A stretch of 64,000 bases of DNA, from assembly GCA_963728285.1 (NCBI GenBank), contig CAVSJR010000003.1, positions 62,001 through 126,000 of the forward strand, in the 5' to 3' direction. The position numbers were made by a program, and so were the translations under genes. The notes under the pieces were generated by a model that was not told the DNA's origin, made no database searches, and worked only from the letters and a program-made list of their open reading frames with translations. Source of the stretch: CAVSJR01 sp963728285 (lineage in GTDB: Bacteria > Actinomycetota > UBA4738 > HRBIN12). Positions 1 to 9,270 of the stretch are shown one piece after another. Each line of letters starts with the position of its first letter. The first letter of the stretch is position 1.

Positions 1-544
1 CTCGATCCGATAGGGGAGCTGCGGGCCGAGGCGGTCGAGGTCGATCTTTCCGAGTTGCGTGACCGGCCCGGCGCCGGCGTCCGGCTCGCCCTCCGCCTCC
101 GGCGGCCACAGGATGCCCTCGGCCTGCACGCGTCCAGCCGGCGGCGTGGCGCCCGCCACCGGCGGGGTGTCGAGGTCGAGCGGCACCCAGCCACGATCGA
201 CCATCACCGCCGCGCCGTCCGTCCGCACGAGCGGCGTCAGCACCTCGCTTCCGGTGCGGCCCGCGACGGTCCGGCCGAACACCAGGACCTCGCGCTGCGG
301 GATCGTAGGTGCCGGAGATCGACACGCGCCGATAGGCGAGGTCGGCCGGGTCGCTCGCTTCGGCGAGGGCCTGCGACAGGGGGATCGGAGCCGAACCGAC
401 GGCTCGCTCGACCGACGCGTTGAAGGCACGGCGCTCGTCCAGGCGCCGGAGCTGCCACAGCCCCAGCGACGCGCATCCCACCGCCACGAGGAGTGCGAGC
501 AGGGCACCCAGGATCCAGCGCGGTTCGAGCAGCGAGCGAGCCAT
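1..544 (-). CDS. SURF1 family cytochrome oxidase assembly protein (partial, frameshifted)
   Basis: SURF1 is a membrane protein that helps insert heme a during assembly of heme-copper oxidases. The N-terminus has one hydrophobic helix (about residues 11-29) followed at once by the family signature GLWQLRRLDERRAFN, and later VLVFGRTVAGRTGSEVLTPL and VMVDRGWVPLD, all typical of SURF1. The reading frame shifts near position 308: an extra base turns the expected TAC GAC CCG into TACGATCCCG, after which the remaining codons read well to the window edge. The second transmembrane helix lies outside. A TATGCT box at 553-558 stands 8 bases before this ATG, so the mRNA is probably leaderless; an ATG at 550 is the alternative start. 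It is divergent from the oxidoreductase that follows. Family assignment is firm; the frameshift is probably a sequence error. Confidence 0.8.
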   Translation of the reverse strand, partial: MARSLLEPRWILGALLALLVAVGCASLGLWQLRRLDERRAFNASVERAVGSAPIPLSQALAEASDPADLAYRRVSISGTYDPAARGPGVRPDRRGPHRKRGADAARADGRRGGDGRSWLGAARPRHPAGGGRHAAGWTRAGRGHPVAAGGGGRAGRRRRAGHATRKDRPRPPRPAAPLSDR

Positions 545-552
545 GCCCATCG

Positions 553-558
553 AGCATA
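553..558 (-). promoter_or_regulatory. -10 box (TATGCT) of the SURF1 gene, leaderless type
   Basis: TATGCT on the minus strand, 8 bases from the ATG at 544. The same spacing recurs at many genes in this window. No clear -35 was found. Confidence 0.5.
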
Positions 559-673
559 GCCGGGGCTGTGGGATCGCCCGCCCTCGCTCGCTCGCGTGCC
601 GCGGGTCACGTCCGCCCGGCGGACGGATAGGGTGAGCCGGAGCGAGGGAAGGATCGAGGGGAGCCCGAGCACG

Positions 674-1621
674 GTGCGATACAACCTGATGTTCGAGGGT
701 CAGCAGGGCGTCACATGGGACGAGTGGACGGCGGCCGCGGACGCGTGCGAGCGGCTCGGCTTCGAGGGCCTCTACTCCTCCGATCACTACTTCCCGACCG
801 GTGGCACCTCCGAGCGTGGGTCCTCGGACGCCTGGACGGTGCTCGCGGCGCTCGCCCCCCGCACGAGGCGCATCCGGCTCGGAACGCTGGTATCGCCCGT
901 GACCTTCCGGCGGCCCGCGCACCTGGCGAAGACCGTCGTCACCATCGATCGCATCTCCGGCGGGCGCGTCGACCTCGGCCTCGGCGCCGGATGGTGGGAG
1001 GAGGAGCATCGGACGCACGGATTCCCCTTCCCGCCGACGGCGACCAGGTTCGAGATGCTCGAGGAGCAGCTGGAGATCATCCACGGCCTGTTCACGAAGG
1101 ATCCGTTCTCGTTCTCCGGCGCACATCACCGGCTGGAGGAGGGGAGGTTCCTGCCGAAGCCGGTCCAGCGGCCGCATCCGCCGATCATCGTCGGCGGCGC
1201 GGGAGGGCCTCGCCTGGCGGCGCTCACGGCGAGGTGGGCCGACGAGTTCAACACGGTCGCGGTCGAGCCGGAGGTCGCGCGCGAGCGTTTCGAGCGGATT
1301 CGTCGCGCGGTGGAGGCGGCGGGCCGCGACCCGTCCGCGGTCGTGACCTCGGTGATGACGTGGGTCTTCGTCGGCGCGTCGGAGGGCGAGTGGCGGGCGC
1401 GCCTCGAGCGAGCTCGCGAGGCCGATCCCGATATGGACGAGGAGTGGGTCCAACGCGTCTGCATCATCGGTACGCCCGACCAGGCCGCCGAGCGGCTGAC
1501 GGCGTACGCGGACGCCGGCGCGCAGCGCATGATGCTGAATCATGCTCTGTTCGACGACGTCGACATGCTCGAGCTGCTGGCCGCCGAGATCTTTCCGCGG
1601 GTGACGACGGCCGCCGACTGA
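674..1621 (+). CDS. F420-dependent LLM-class oxidoreductase
   Basis: A luciferase-like monooxygenase-fold (TIM barrel) flavin/F420 enzyme of about 315 residues, the usual length for actinobacterial LLM oxidoreductases that carry TIGR03560-like signatures. Seen in the sequence: RYNLMFEGQQG at the N-terminus, SSDHYFP, RIRLGTLVSPVTFRRPAHLAK, the DLGLGAGWWEEEH segment and the phosphate-binding-type PPIIVGGAGGPR. I chose the GTG at 674 because homology begins there and GAGGGG stands about 11 bases upstream; an upstream ATG at 596 would add 26 unlike residues. It stands alone, with the SURF1 gene divergent. The substrate cannot be read from sequence. F420 use is inferred from family and phylum. Confidence 0.87.
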   Translation: MRYNLMFEGQQGVTWDEWTAAADACERLGFEGLYSSDHYFPTGGTSERGSSDAWTVLAALAPRTRRIRLGTLVSPVTFRRPAHLAKTVVTIDRISGGRVDLGLGAGWWEEEHRTHGFPFPPTATRFEMLEEQLEIIHGLFTKDPFSFSGAHHRLEEGRFLPKPVQRPHPPIIVGGAGGPRLAALTARWADEFNTVAVEPEVARERFERIRRAVEAAGRDPSAVVTSVMTWVFVGASEGEWRARLERAREADPDMDEEWVQRVCIIGTPDQAAERLTAYADAGAQRMMLNHALFDDVDMLELLAAEIFPRVTTAAD

Positions 1622-1791
1622 CGGGCACGGGGATTGGCCTCCCGCCGCGTCGAGTCGGGGAAGGACCTACGCCGTGCGTCGAGGGTAGGCATACGAAGGT
1701 GTAGCCATTCGCTCTGCGTTGCGGGGTAGCCTCTTCAGCCGACACGCCGTACCCTGGTCCGACACCGCCCGACGTAAAGGAGTCTCCCCCC

Positions 1792-3721
1792 GTGACTCGC
1801 CCGCAACGCAGTTCGATGATCGTCCTCGTTCTTGCCGCCGCGCTTCTCGCGGCGCCGATGGCTCCCGCCGGGGCCGTCAACGTCCCCCACGCATCCATCG
1901 TCTCCGCGAATCCGGCCGACAACACCCCACAGGCGCTCGACGGCCAGGTGCGCGCGATCGCCGTGGTGGGAGACCGAGTCGTCGTCGGCGGCTCCTTCAC
2001 CCAGATCCGGAACCAGGGGAGCACGACGATCCTGGCCCAGCCCTACCTCTTCGCCTTCGATCGGGCAACCGGCGCGATCGACACGAACTTCCTCCCGCAG
2101 CTCGACGATAGGGTCGAGGCGCTCGCGGCGGCCCCCGACGGCCACTCGGTCTTCGTCGGAGGCTATTTCGACACCGTGAACGGCGTCGCCCGCGACGAGC
2201 TGACCAAGCTCGACGTCGCCACCGGCATCGAGGACCCCGTCTTCCGCTCGACGACGAGCAGCCACGTGCGCGACCTCGTGGTCCGTGGCAACGTCCTGTT
2301 CGTCGCCGGCGCCTTCTGCAAGATCCGAGGCATCCCCCGCTGCGGCCTCGCGGCCGTCGACGCCACGACGGGGAAGGTGAACCCCAACCTCGACCTGCCC
2401 TTCACCGACCCGAGGACCGGCACGCGGCAGGTCGTCAAGATCGATGTGACGCCGGACGGCTCCAAGCTCGTCGCGATCGGGAACTTCACCCGCGTCGCCG
2501 GGCTCGACCGCACGGAGGTCGCCGTGCTGAACCTCGGGGATCTGAGCGTTCCGGCCACGGTCGCCGATTGGCAGACGGACCGCTGGAAGGCGGCGTGCTC
2601 GACGAAGTACAGCAGCTACATCACCGACGTGGACATCTCGCCGGACGGAACCTACTTCGTCCTGGTCTCGACCGGGGCCGGGTTCACCGGCACCCTGTGC
2701 GACTCGGCCACCCGCTGGGAGCTCTCGGCGACGGGGTCGGCGCTGCAGCCCACCTGGATCGACTACACGGGCGGGGATTCGCTGACCGCCGTCGCGATCA
2801 GCGGCTCGGCCATCTACGTGGGCGGACACCACCGCTGGGAGAACAACACGCTGGGCCACGACTCGGCCGCGGCGAGCGCCGTGCCGCGGAGCGGGCTGGC
2901 CGCCCTCGATCCGATCAACGGCCTGCCGTATTCGTGGAATCCGGGCCGGTCGCGCGGTCGCGGGGTCTTCGCGCTCGTGACGACCGACGACGGCCTGTAC
3001 ATGGGCAGCGACACGGAGAAGCTCGGCGGGGAGTTCCACGCTCGCACGGGGTTCTTCCCGCTCGCCGGCGGCACCGAGATTCCCGCGTCCATCCCGGGCA
3101 CGCTGCCCGGCAACCTCTATGCCATGCCGATGGCGGGTGGCCTCACGGCACGCTCGTTCGACGGCACGACGTTCGGCTCCCCCACGGCCGTGACCACGGG
3201 CGTCGATTGGACGCACGCGCGCGGCGCCTTCATGATCAGCGGCCGCCTGTACACCGGGTGGGACGACGGGCACCTGTACGTGCGGAGCTACGACGGCACG
3301 ACGATCGGCGCTCCCGTCGACCTGAACAGCTGGATGAGCTTCGCCAACGTCGGCGGCATGTTCTTCGACAACGGCCGGATCTACTACACGGTCTCGGGGG
3401 ACGCGAAGCTGTACTACCGGTACTTCACGCCCGAGAGCGGCGTCGTGGGCGCGGACGCCTTCGTCGTCGAGCGGCAGCGGCGACGGCCGCAATTGGAGCC
3501 TCGTCCAGGGCATGACGCTCGCGAACGGCAAGCTCTACTACGCGCTCAAGGGCACGCCCAAGAAGGGACCCAAGCCCGCGACGCCCGACGGCAACCTGTA
3601 CTCGCTCGACTGGGCGAACGGCGCGCCGGCGACGGGTCAGACCCCCACCCTGCTCAGCGGGCCCACGAAGGGCGACGGCCTGAACTGGTCCTCGCGCGGG
3701 CTGTTCGTCTTCTCCCCCTAG
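1792..3721 (+). CDS. Secreted delta-60-repeat-like beta-propeller protein (frameshifted)
   Basis: A Sec signal peptide (basic MTRPQR, hydrophobic LVLAAALLAAP, AGA cleavage region) precedes repeating blade-like units such as VRAIAVVGDRVVVGGSFTQI, VEALAAAPDGHSVFVGGYF and VRDLVVRGNVLFVAGAF. These resemble delta-60 repeats found in exported actinobacterial proteins. The GTG start has a strong AAAGGAG 8 bases upstream. One extra base near 3470 shifts the frame; after it the protein continues as NWSLVQGMTLANGKLYYALKG and stops at 3721, giving about 642 residues. The C-terminal half repeats RSFDGTTFGSPT- and RSYDGTTIGAPV-type motifs. No catalytic motif is visible, so a surface or secreted binding role is only a guess. 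It is convergent with the SDR gene. Confidence 0.75.
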
Positions 3722-3767
3722 GGGCGGACGGCCGCGAGGAACGGCGAGGAGGCCCGCCGGCCGGCGC

Positions 3768-4562
3768 TCAGTAGTAGCCGGCCGGCGGCCCCTTGTATTC
3801 CTGGATCGTGTTCCCGCCGTCGACGACGAGCGATTGTCCCGTGATGTAGCTCGCGCCGTCGGAGGCGAGGAACGAGATGAGCTCGGCGACCTCCTCCGGC
3901 CGCCCCGGCCTTCCCATCGGCGTGTTGCGGCCGGCCACGAGCTCCTCGTCGGTGGAGGAGCCCGTCTCGATCCAGCCGGGAGCGACCGAGTTGACCGTGA
4001 TGCCTCGCCGGGCCACCTCGATCGCAAGGGCACGGGTGAGGCCGTCCATCCCGGCCTTGGCTGCGGCGTACCCGGACGAGCGCGGGTTGGCGACCAGTGG
4101 TCCGGTGACCGACGACACGTTCACGACGCGTCCGGAGCCCCGCTCGAGCATGTGGGGGATGACCTCCCTCGTGACGTTGAACGCGGTCTTGAGGTTGAGG
4201 GCGAGGTCGCGGTCCCACGAGGCCTCGGTGATCTCCTCGAACCGCACGTCGAGCTGCTCGCCCCCGACCTGGACCATCCCGGCGTTGTTCACGAGGACGT
4301 CGATCCGATCGAAGCGCGCGAGCACGCCCGTCACGACCGCCCGTGCCTGCGCCGCCACCGTGAGATCCGCGACGAATCCCGCCGCGTCGATGCCCTCGCC
4401 GCCGAGCTCGTTGGCCCGGTCGTGGATCCGCTCGGTCGTCGAGGCGAGGGCGACGCTCGCGCCGTCGCGCCCGAGCGTGCGCGCGGTGGCGAACCCGATG
4501 CCGCTGGAGCTCCCGGCGCCCGTCACGAGCGCCACGCGACCCCGCGTGCCGGCACCGTCCAT
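3768..4562 (-). CDS. SDR family NAD(P)-dependent oxidoreductase
   Basis: A classical short-chain dehydrogenase/reductase of 264 residues with a Rossmann fold. The cofactor motif appears as TGAGSSSGIGFATA near residues 14-27, slightly longer than the usual TGxxxGIG. The NNAG motif, the catalytic Ser in VVNVSSVTG, the Tyr-Lys pair in SGYAAAKAG and the VNSVAPGWIETG segment are all present. The ATG at 4562 has GGAGGGAGG just upstream. The neighbours (two exported repeat proteins) do not suggest a pathway. The substrate is unknown; family members reduce or oxidise alcohols, ketones or 3-oxoacyl groups. Confidence 0.9.
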   Translation of the reverse strand: MDGAGTRGRVALVTGAGSSSGIGFATARTLGRDGASVALASTTERIHDRANELGGEGIDAAGFVADLTVAAQARAVVTGVLARFDRIDVLVNNAGMVQVGGEQLDVRFEEITEASWDRDLALNLKTAFNVTREVIPHMLERGSGRVVNVSSVTGPLVANPRSSGYAAAKAGMDGLTRALAIEVARRGITVNSVAPGWIETGSSTDEELVAGRNTPMGRPGRPEEVAELISFLASDGASYITGQSLVVDGGNTIQEYKGPPAGYY

Positions 4563-4734
4563 GTTCCCTCCCTCCCAGTCCGGCTCCGGCGGGACGCCGA
4601 CTCGGGCGCCCGCCTCGGAGCGATCCCCGGGGGCGGAGTGTAGATGGGGGAGCGAGGTCGCGACCGCCCGAAGGACTAGGTCATCCACCGTCAGGTCCAC
4701 CCGCAAGCCCGTATCGGCATCCCCCGCACCATCC

Positions 4735-4740
4735 CTACGA
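4735..4740 (+). promoter_or_regulatory. Candidate -10 box (TACGAT) for the delta-60 protein gene
   Basis: TACGAT about 90 bases upstream of the start at 4828, which has its own AAGGAG site. It is the only good TANNNT element in the 265-base intergenic stretch. No convincing -35 was seen. Confidence 0.3.
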
Positions 4741-4827
4741 TGGCTCCCTGCCGCGTCGCGGCCTTCGTGACGCAGCATCCGAGGTCTGCGCCCCCGGGCG
4801 GACCCGCCGCCAACAAGGAGAGAAACG

Positions 4828-6574
4828 ATGTCGTTCCGGCCCCACCGCCTCCGCCTCACATCCGTTCTCGCCGTGAGCGTCGCCGCAACCCTGCTCCTCC
4901 CGAGCACCCAGGCGGCGGCGGCACCGGGCGACCTCGATCTCGGCTTCAACGGCTTGGGGTACGTCGTCACCAACGTCGGCACCGTGGATCAGGCCTACGA
5001 CGTCGCCGTCGACTCGAACGACAAGGTGGTCGTCGCCGGCTTCGCGTACAGCAACGGATCGGCATCGCGCGAGTTCGGCGCTCGTCCGCTACAACGACGA
5101 TGGGTCGCTCGACGACACGTTCGGCGCAGGTGGAAAGGTCATGACCGACATCGGCGGTGCCGGTCTCGACGACACAGTGAACGCCGTCGCCATCCAGCCC
5201 AACGACAAGATCGTCGTGGCCGGCACGACGGCGGTCGACGCCGTCACCCCCGCCGGCACGGCCGATTTCGCCGTCGCCCGCTACGATGCCGGCGGCACGC
5301 TCGACCCCGCGTTCGGGGGCGGCGACGGCTACGTCACGATCGACTTCGGCGGGGACGACAGCGGCAACGGCATCGCGATCGATTCCAACGGCGACATCGC
5401 GATCGCCGGATCGTCGCACACGGCCGGGACGGACTTCGCGGTGGCGAAGCTCGACTCGAGCGGCGCGCTGGACTCCTCCTTCGACGGCGACGGTCTGGTC
5501 ACGACGGACATCAACGGAGGCGGGGACGCCGCGGCCGCGGCCGTGTTCGACTCCAACCACAGGATCGTCGCGGTGGGCGCGGGCGCCGGAGCCAGCAACC
5601 GGGACTTCGCCCTCGCGCGCTACGACACGGACGGCGGGCTCGACACGTCGTTCGATGGGGACGGCGTGGTCTCCACGAACGGAACCGACAGGGCACGCGC
5701 CGTCGTCATCGACGGCTCGGGCGACATCGTCGTCGCCGGGAGCTACTTCAACATCCAAACGCGCAACACCGACTTCGGCCTCGCTCGGTATTCCTCGAAC
5801 GGGAGCCTCGACCTCTCGTTCGGCCCGGACGGGACGGGAAAGCTGAACGTCCCGATGCGCGACGGCGGGCAGGCCGAGGGCCTGGCGCTGGACTCGGCGG
5901 GACACATCCTGGCCGGAGGGTTCGCATCGAACGGATCGGACCGCGACTTCGCGCTCGCGCGCTTCGAGTCGGACGGGACCCTCTCGACGACCTTCGGCAC
6001 CGGCGGAAAAGCGTTCACGAACATGGGGACGAACGATTCGGGCCGCGGGGTGGCCGTGGACTCGGCCGAGCGGATCGTGATGGGCGGGTACACGAACATG
6101 GGTGACAACGCCGACTTCGCCGCCGTGCGGTACGCGTCGGAGGGCTACCGGCCCGACGGCCTGGTCAAGAGGGCCTCGGTGGCGGCGTACTCCGGCGACG
6201 ACGTCTACAACTCGACCGGCAACGGCCAGACCGTGCTGACCAAGACCAAGCGCGGCCGGCTCGCAACGTTCCAGCTGAAGGTCCAGAACGACGGGACCGG
6301 CTCCGATGACGTCACGGTCGACGGCTGCGCGTCCTCGAAGGGGTTCGTCGTGTCCTATGCGAACGGCGTGAACGACATCACCGCGGATGTGACCGCCGGC
6401 ACGTACGACGTGACCGGGCTCGCGCCGGGGCAGGAGAAGACGCTCACGATGTCGATCAAGGTTGCGCGCAGCGTCCCGATCGGCAAGATCAAGGGATGCC
6501 CCGTGTCGACGACCTCGCAGACGAGCCCGACCGAGGAGGACGTCGTCCTGGCCAAGGTGAAGACCGTCGCCTGA
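4828..6574 (+). CDS. Secreted delta-60 repeat protein (frameshifted)
   Basis: A signal peptide (VLAVSVAATLLLPSTQAAAA) is followed by about seven delta-60 repeats, each with blocks like VAIQPNDKIVVAG, DFAVARYDAGGTLDPAFG and GDGYVTIDFGG. From about residue 450 a different domain begins (RLATFQLKVQNDGTGSDDVT), like a bacterial Ig/CARDB-type module in which protein-protein contacts are usual. AAGGAG stands 8 bases before the ATG. One extra G near 5078 breaks the frame: removing it restores SREFALVRYNDDGSLDDTFG. The corrected protein has 581 residues. It probably acts outside the cell; no enzyme motif is visible. The mug gene overlaps its 3' end. Confidence 0.82.
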
Positions 6575-7188
6575 GCGGCTCGCGGGCGGCCGAACCGGCC
6601 GCCGCCGAGGCGGCGGACGCCGTCCGGCGCACGCCGACCCGGGACGAGCTCTCCGCGGCTGAAGGCACGGAGATCCCCGACGTCATCGCGCGGGATCTGG
6701 CGGTCCTGTTCTGCGGCATCAACCCCGGCCTGTACTCGGGAGCCGTCGGCCACCACTTCGCCAGGCCCGGCAACCGATTCTGGAGGGCGCTCCAGGCCTC
6801 GGGCTTCACCGACCGCCTCGTCTCCCCCTACGAGGACCGGGAGCTCCTGGGCTACCGTCTGGGCGTCACGAACCTCGTCGGGCGCTCCACGTCCGCGGCG
6901 GATGCGCTGACGGCCGAGGAGCTCCGCGCGGGCGCCGACGCGCTCGAGCGCAAGGTCGAGGCGTTCACCCCCGCGGTCGTGGCGGTGCTCGGCATCGGCG
7001 CCTACCGGGTGGCCTTCTCCCGCCGGCGGGCGGCCGTCGGACCGCAGCCCGAGCGCATCGCCGGGGCCCGGCTGTGGGTCCTGCCGAATCCGAGCGGCCT
7101 CAACGCCCACTACCAGCCCGCGGAGCTCGCTCGCGCCTTCGCCGAGGTGCGAGCCGATGCGCTGGATCGCCCGCCTCGGAGCGCCTGA
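6496..7188 (+). CDS. mug: G/U mismatch-specific DNA glycosylase (Mug/TDG family)
   Basis: This enzyme removes uracil or thymine from G:U and G:T mismatches. The family's two key motifs are present: VLFCGINPGLYS, where the Asn acts in catalysis, and LPNPSGLNAHY, which fills the space left by the flipped base. HHFARPGNRFW and LGVTNLVGRSTSAAD also fit. The conserved part begins at about position 6637. The only ATG in frame upstream, at 6496, would overlap the preceding gene by 79 bases and add about 45 poorly conserved residues, so the real start is uncertain; a non-standard or internal start is possible. It is one of several DNA-repair genes in the window. Confidence 0.85.
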   Translation: MPRVDDLADEPDRGGRRPGQGEDRRLSGSRAAEPAAAEAADAVRRTPTRDELSAAEGTEIPDVIARDLAVLFCGINPGLYSGAVGHHFARPGNRFWRALQASGFTDRLVSPYEDRELLGYRLGVTNLVGRSTSAADALTAEELRAGADALERKVEAFTPAVVAVLGIGAYRVAFSRRRAAVGPQPERIAGARLWVLPNPSGLNAHYQPAELARAFAEVRADALDRPPRSA

Positions 7189-7264
7189 GGTTCGGCGATC
7201 GGGCGGCGAGTCGCGGGATCCTCCCCGGCTCGCGTCGAGGCGGCCCCGGGGCCGATCCGTCCGC

Positions 7265-7270
7265 TACGCT
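7265..7270 (+). promoter_or_regulatory. -10 box (TACGCT), leaderless type, for the phosphoesterase gene
   Basis: TACGCT ends 6 bases before the GTG at 7277, and there is no Shine-Dalgarno sequence. This supports the choice of that start and a leaderless mRNA. Confidence 0.45.
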
Positions 7271-7276
7271 GGCCGC

Positions 7277-8641
7277 GTGTCCGCGTTCCGCCGGGCGATC
7301 TCCATGTCCGCCGCGCTCGCCGTGCTGGCCGCAGTGTCCGCGGCGTGCGAGGCCGCGCAGACCTGGACACCCGCGGCCCCGATCGCGCTCGGCACGAGGC
7401 CCGCGCCCGTCGACGCCTCGTCGTTCGCGACGCGCTGGCCGATCAAGCACGTGGTGTTCGTGATCAAGGAGAACCGATCGTTCGACAACATGTTCGGCCG
7501 GTTCCCGGGAGCGAACGGGGCGACGAGCGGTCTCGACGGCGACGTCCGGCGGCCCCTCACCCAGGCTCCCGACGAGCTCGCGCACGACATCGAGCACTGC
7601 TACGAATGCGCGCTCGAGTCCTACAACGACGGCGCGATGAACGGATTCAACCGCGACGGCTGGTCGGATCTGTACGCCTATACGCAGTTCACCGGCGCCG
7701 GTGACCTGCCCAACTACTGGCGCTGGGCACAGCGATTCGTCCTGTCGGACAACTTCTTCGCCTCGGCGCAGGGGCCGTCGTTCCCGAACCACCTGTTCAC
7801 CATCGCCGCCCAATCCGGCGGGACCCACACGAACCCCGTGCAGGACCCGGGGACCCTGACGGAGCGCTTTCGGTCGACGGGCTACACGAAGAGCTGGGGG
7901 TGCGATTCGGTCGAGGGGAGCTTCGTCGAGGTCACCGACAGCGAGGGGCAGGTCTCGAAGGTGCCGCCCTGCTTCGATTTCCTCACGGAGGGAGACCTCT
8001 TGAGCGACAAGGGGATCCCCTGGGCCTACTACTCGGCGACGAACCGCCAGAACGGGTATCTCTGGTCCGCCTACGATGCCATCCGTCGATACCGGACGAA
8101 CCAGGATGTATGGCAGCGCCATATGTTCCCGGTGGACGATCTGCCCGCCGACATCCGCGCCGGCCGCCTTCCTCCGGTGACGTGGGTGACCCCGAGGTTC
8201 GAGGTCTCCGAGCATCCGGAGTACAGCTTCTGCCATGGGGAGAACTGGACGACGGAGATCGTGAACGCGGTCATGCGGAGCCCGATGTGGAAGTCGACCG
8301 CGATCTTCATCACCTGGGATGACTGGGGCGGCTTCTACGACCACGTGCCGCCGCCGCAGATCGACGACTTCGGTTTCGGGATTCGCGTTCCCATGCTGAC
8401 GATCTCGCCCTACGCGCGCGAGGGGCTCGTCGACCATCACGTCGGGGAGTTCTCCAACGTGCTGCGGTTCATCGAGGACAACTGGGGGCTCGGCAGGCGG
8501 CTCACGCACCGTGATCGGGCCGCGACCAACCTCTCCTACAACTTCGACTTCTCGGGTCCTCCGCGGCCGCCGGAGCCACGGCCACTGCGGACCGATTGCC
8601 CGACGCCACCGGCCTCCCTCACGATGCCGGAGGCGGGCTGA
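7277..8641 (+). CDS. Exported phosphoesterase (phospholipase C/acid phosphatase AcpA family)
   Basis: A 454-residue member of the PF04185 phosphoesterase family, whose members hydrolyse phospholipids or phosphomonoesters outside the membrane. The N-terminus is a signal sequence (SMSAALAVLAAVSAACEAA); the Cys at its end could be lipidated, although the lipobox is imperfect. Metal and active-site motifs are intact: VFVIKENRSFDNMFG, WDDWGGFYDHVPPP and the C-terminal GIRVPMLTISPYAR followed by a DHHVGEFSNVLRFIEDNW segment. The start is set by the TACGCT box 6 bases upstream. A second member of the same family lies 630 bases downstream. Whether it acts on phospholipids cannot be decided from sequence. 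Confidence 0.88.
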   Translation: MSAFRRAISMSAALAVLAAVSAACEAAQTWTPAAPIALGTRPAPVDASSFATRWPIKHVVFVIKENRSFDNMFGRFPGANGATSGLDGDVRRPLTQAPDELAHDIEHCYECALESYNDGAMNGFNRDGWSDLYAYTQFTGAGDLPNYWRWAQRFVLSDNFFASAQGPSFPNHLFTIAAQSGGTHTNPVQDPGTLTERFRSTGYTKSWGCDSVEGSFVEVTDSEGQVSKVPPCFDFLTEGDLLSDKGIPWAYYSATNRQNGYLWSAYDAIRRYRTNQDVWQRHMFPVDDLPADIRAGRLPPVTWVTPRFEVSEHPEYSFCHGENWTTEIVNAVMRSPMWKSTAIFITWDDWGGFYDHVPPPQIDDFGFGIRVPMLTISPYAREGLVDHHVGEFSNVLRFIEDNWGLGRRLTHRDRAATNLSYNFDFSGPPRPPEPRPLRTDCPTPPASLTMPEAG

Positions 8642-8644
8642 GGT

Positions 8645-9052
8645 CTAGACCGAGTTCAGCAGGTTCCAGAGAGCTCGCAGGCTCGCCGAGATGCGGGAAT
8701 CGCGCTCGAGAAGCAGCTCGATCCCGCTGAAGCCCTCGCCCTGCCAGTAGTCGAAGATGCCGGCGTGCGTCCAGTCGCGGGCGAGCGCGTTGCGATAGTT
8801 GCGCGCCAGCTCGCTGCCGGTCCACAGCGCCTTGGGGTGAACGAGGAACCCGCCCCGCTCCGCGTCCGTGGAGAGCCAGAAGGCGCCGACCACGTCGAAG
8901 CTGTCGTCGTCCCGATAGCCGTGGACGAGCAGGTAGGCGACCGGTCCCTCGGTGCGCATCTCGCGAAGGATCGAGGCGGGATCGACCGCAGCCAGGGGAG
9001 AGGTCTCCTCCCAGGTCAGATGCTCGCGCTGGGGGTTGGTGAGTTCGTCCAC
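8645..9052 (-). CDS. Conserved hypothetical protein, 135 residues
   Basis: I do not recognise the family. The GTG start has AAGGAG 5 bases upstream. The protein is soluble, acidic and rich in aromatic residues, with segments such as PVAYLLVHGYRDDDSFDVVG, AFWLSTDAERGGFLVHPKAL and DWTHAGIFDYWQGEGFSGIE; there is no signal peptide or membrane helix. Codon use matches its neighbours, so the gene looks real. It is convergent with the first phosphoesterase, with 3 bases between the stops, and faces away from the second. Confidence 0.7.
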   Translation of the reverse strand: MDELTNPQREHLTWEETSPLAAVDPASILREMRTEGPVAYLLVHGYRDDDSFDVVGAFWLSTDAERGGFLVHPKALWTGSELARNYRNALARDWTHAGIFDYWQGEGFSGIELLLERDSRISASLRALWNLLNSV

Positions 9053-9256
9053 GGATCGCTCCTTCGTCTCGCCGTCGGCCGTCGTGCCGGCCGCGGTTGG
9101 CCGGCGACGAGCTGTTCCGTCCCCCAGAGGACACATTGTGGCGGTCGGTGGGGGAGGCTTGAATAGGGCGAAGGGCTCCTCTCGGACGACGATGGTCGGG
9201 GCCCTTCGGCGCGGCGCCGCGGGCGATCGGCGTCCTCCCTCGTGCCTCCTCACGGC

Positions 9257-9262
9257 TAGACT
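9257..9262 (+). promoter_or_regulatory. -10 box (TAGACT), leaderless type, for the second phosphoesterase gene
   Basis: TAGACT stands 8 bases before the GTG at 9271 with no ribosome binding site between. Confidence 0.45.
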
Positions 9263-9270
9263 CGGGGGCC

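Noticed and set aside
1735..3531. A 598-codon open frame on the minus strand opposite the delta-60 gene, and similar long frames opposite or out of frame with many genes
   Set aside because: High GC leaves few stop codons by chance. These frames are Arg/Gly/Asp-rich, lack family motifs and lie over genes with clear homology.
3755..3766. CGCCGGCCGGCG palindrome at the convergent junction as a terminator
   Set aside because: Short GC palindromes are common at this base composition. It has no loop or T-run.
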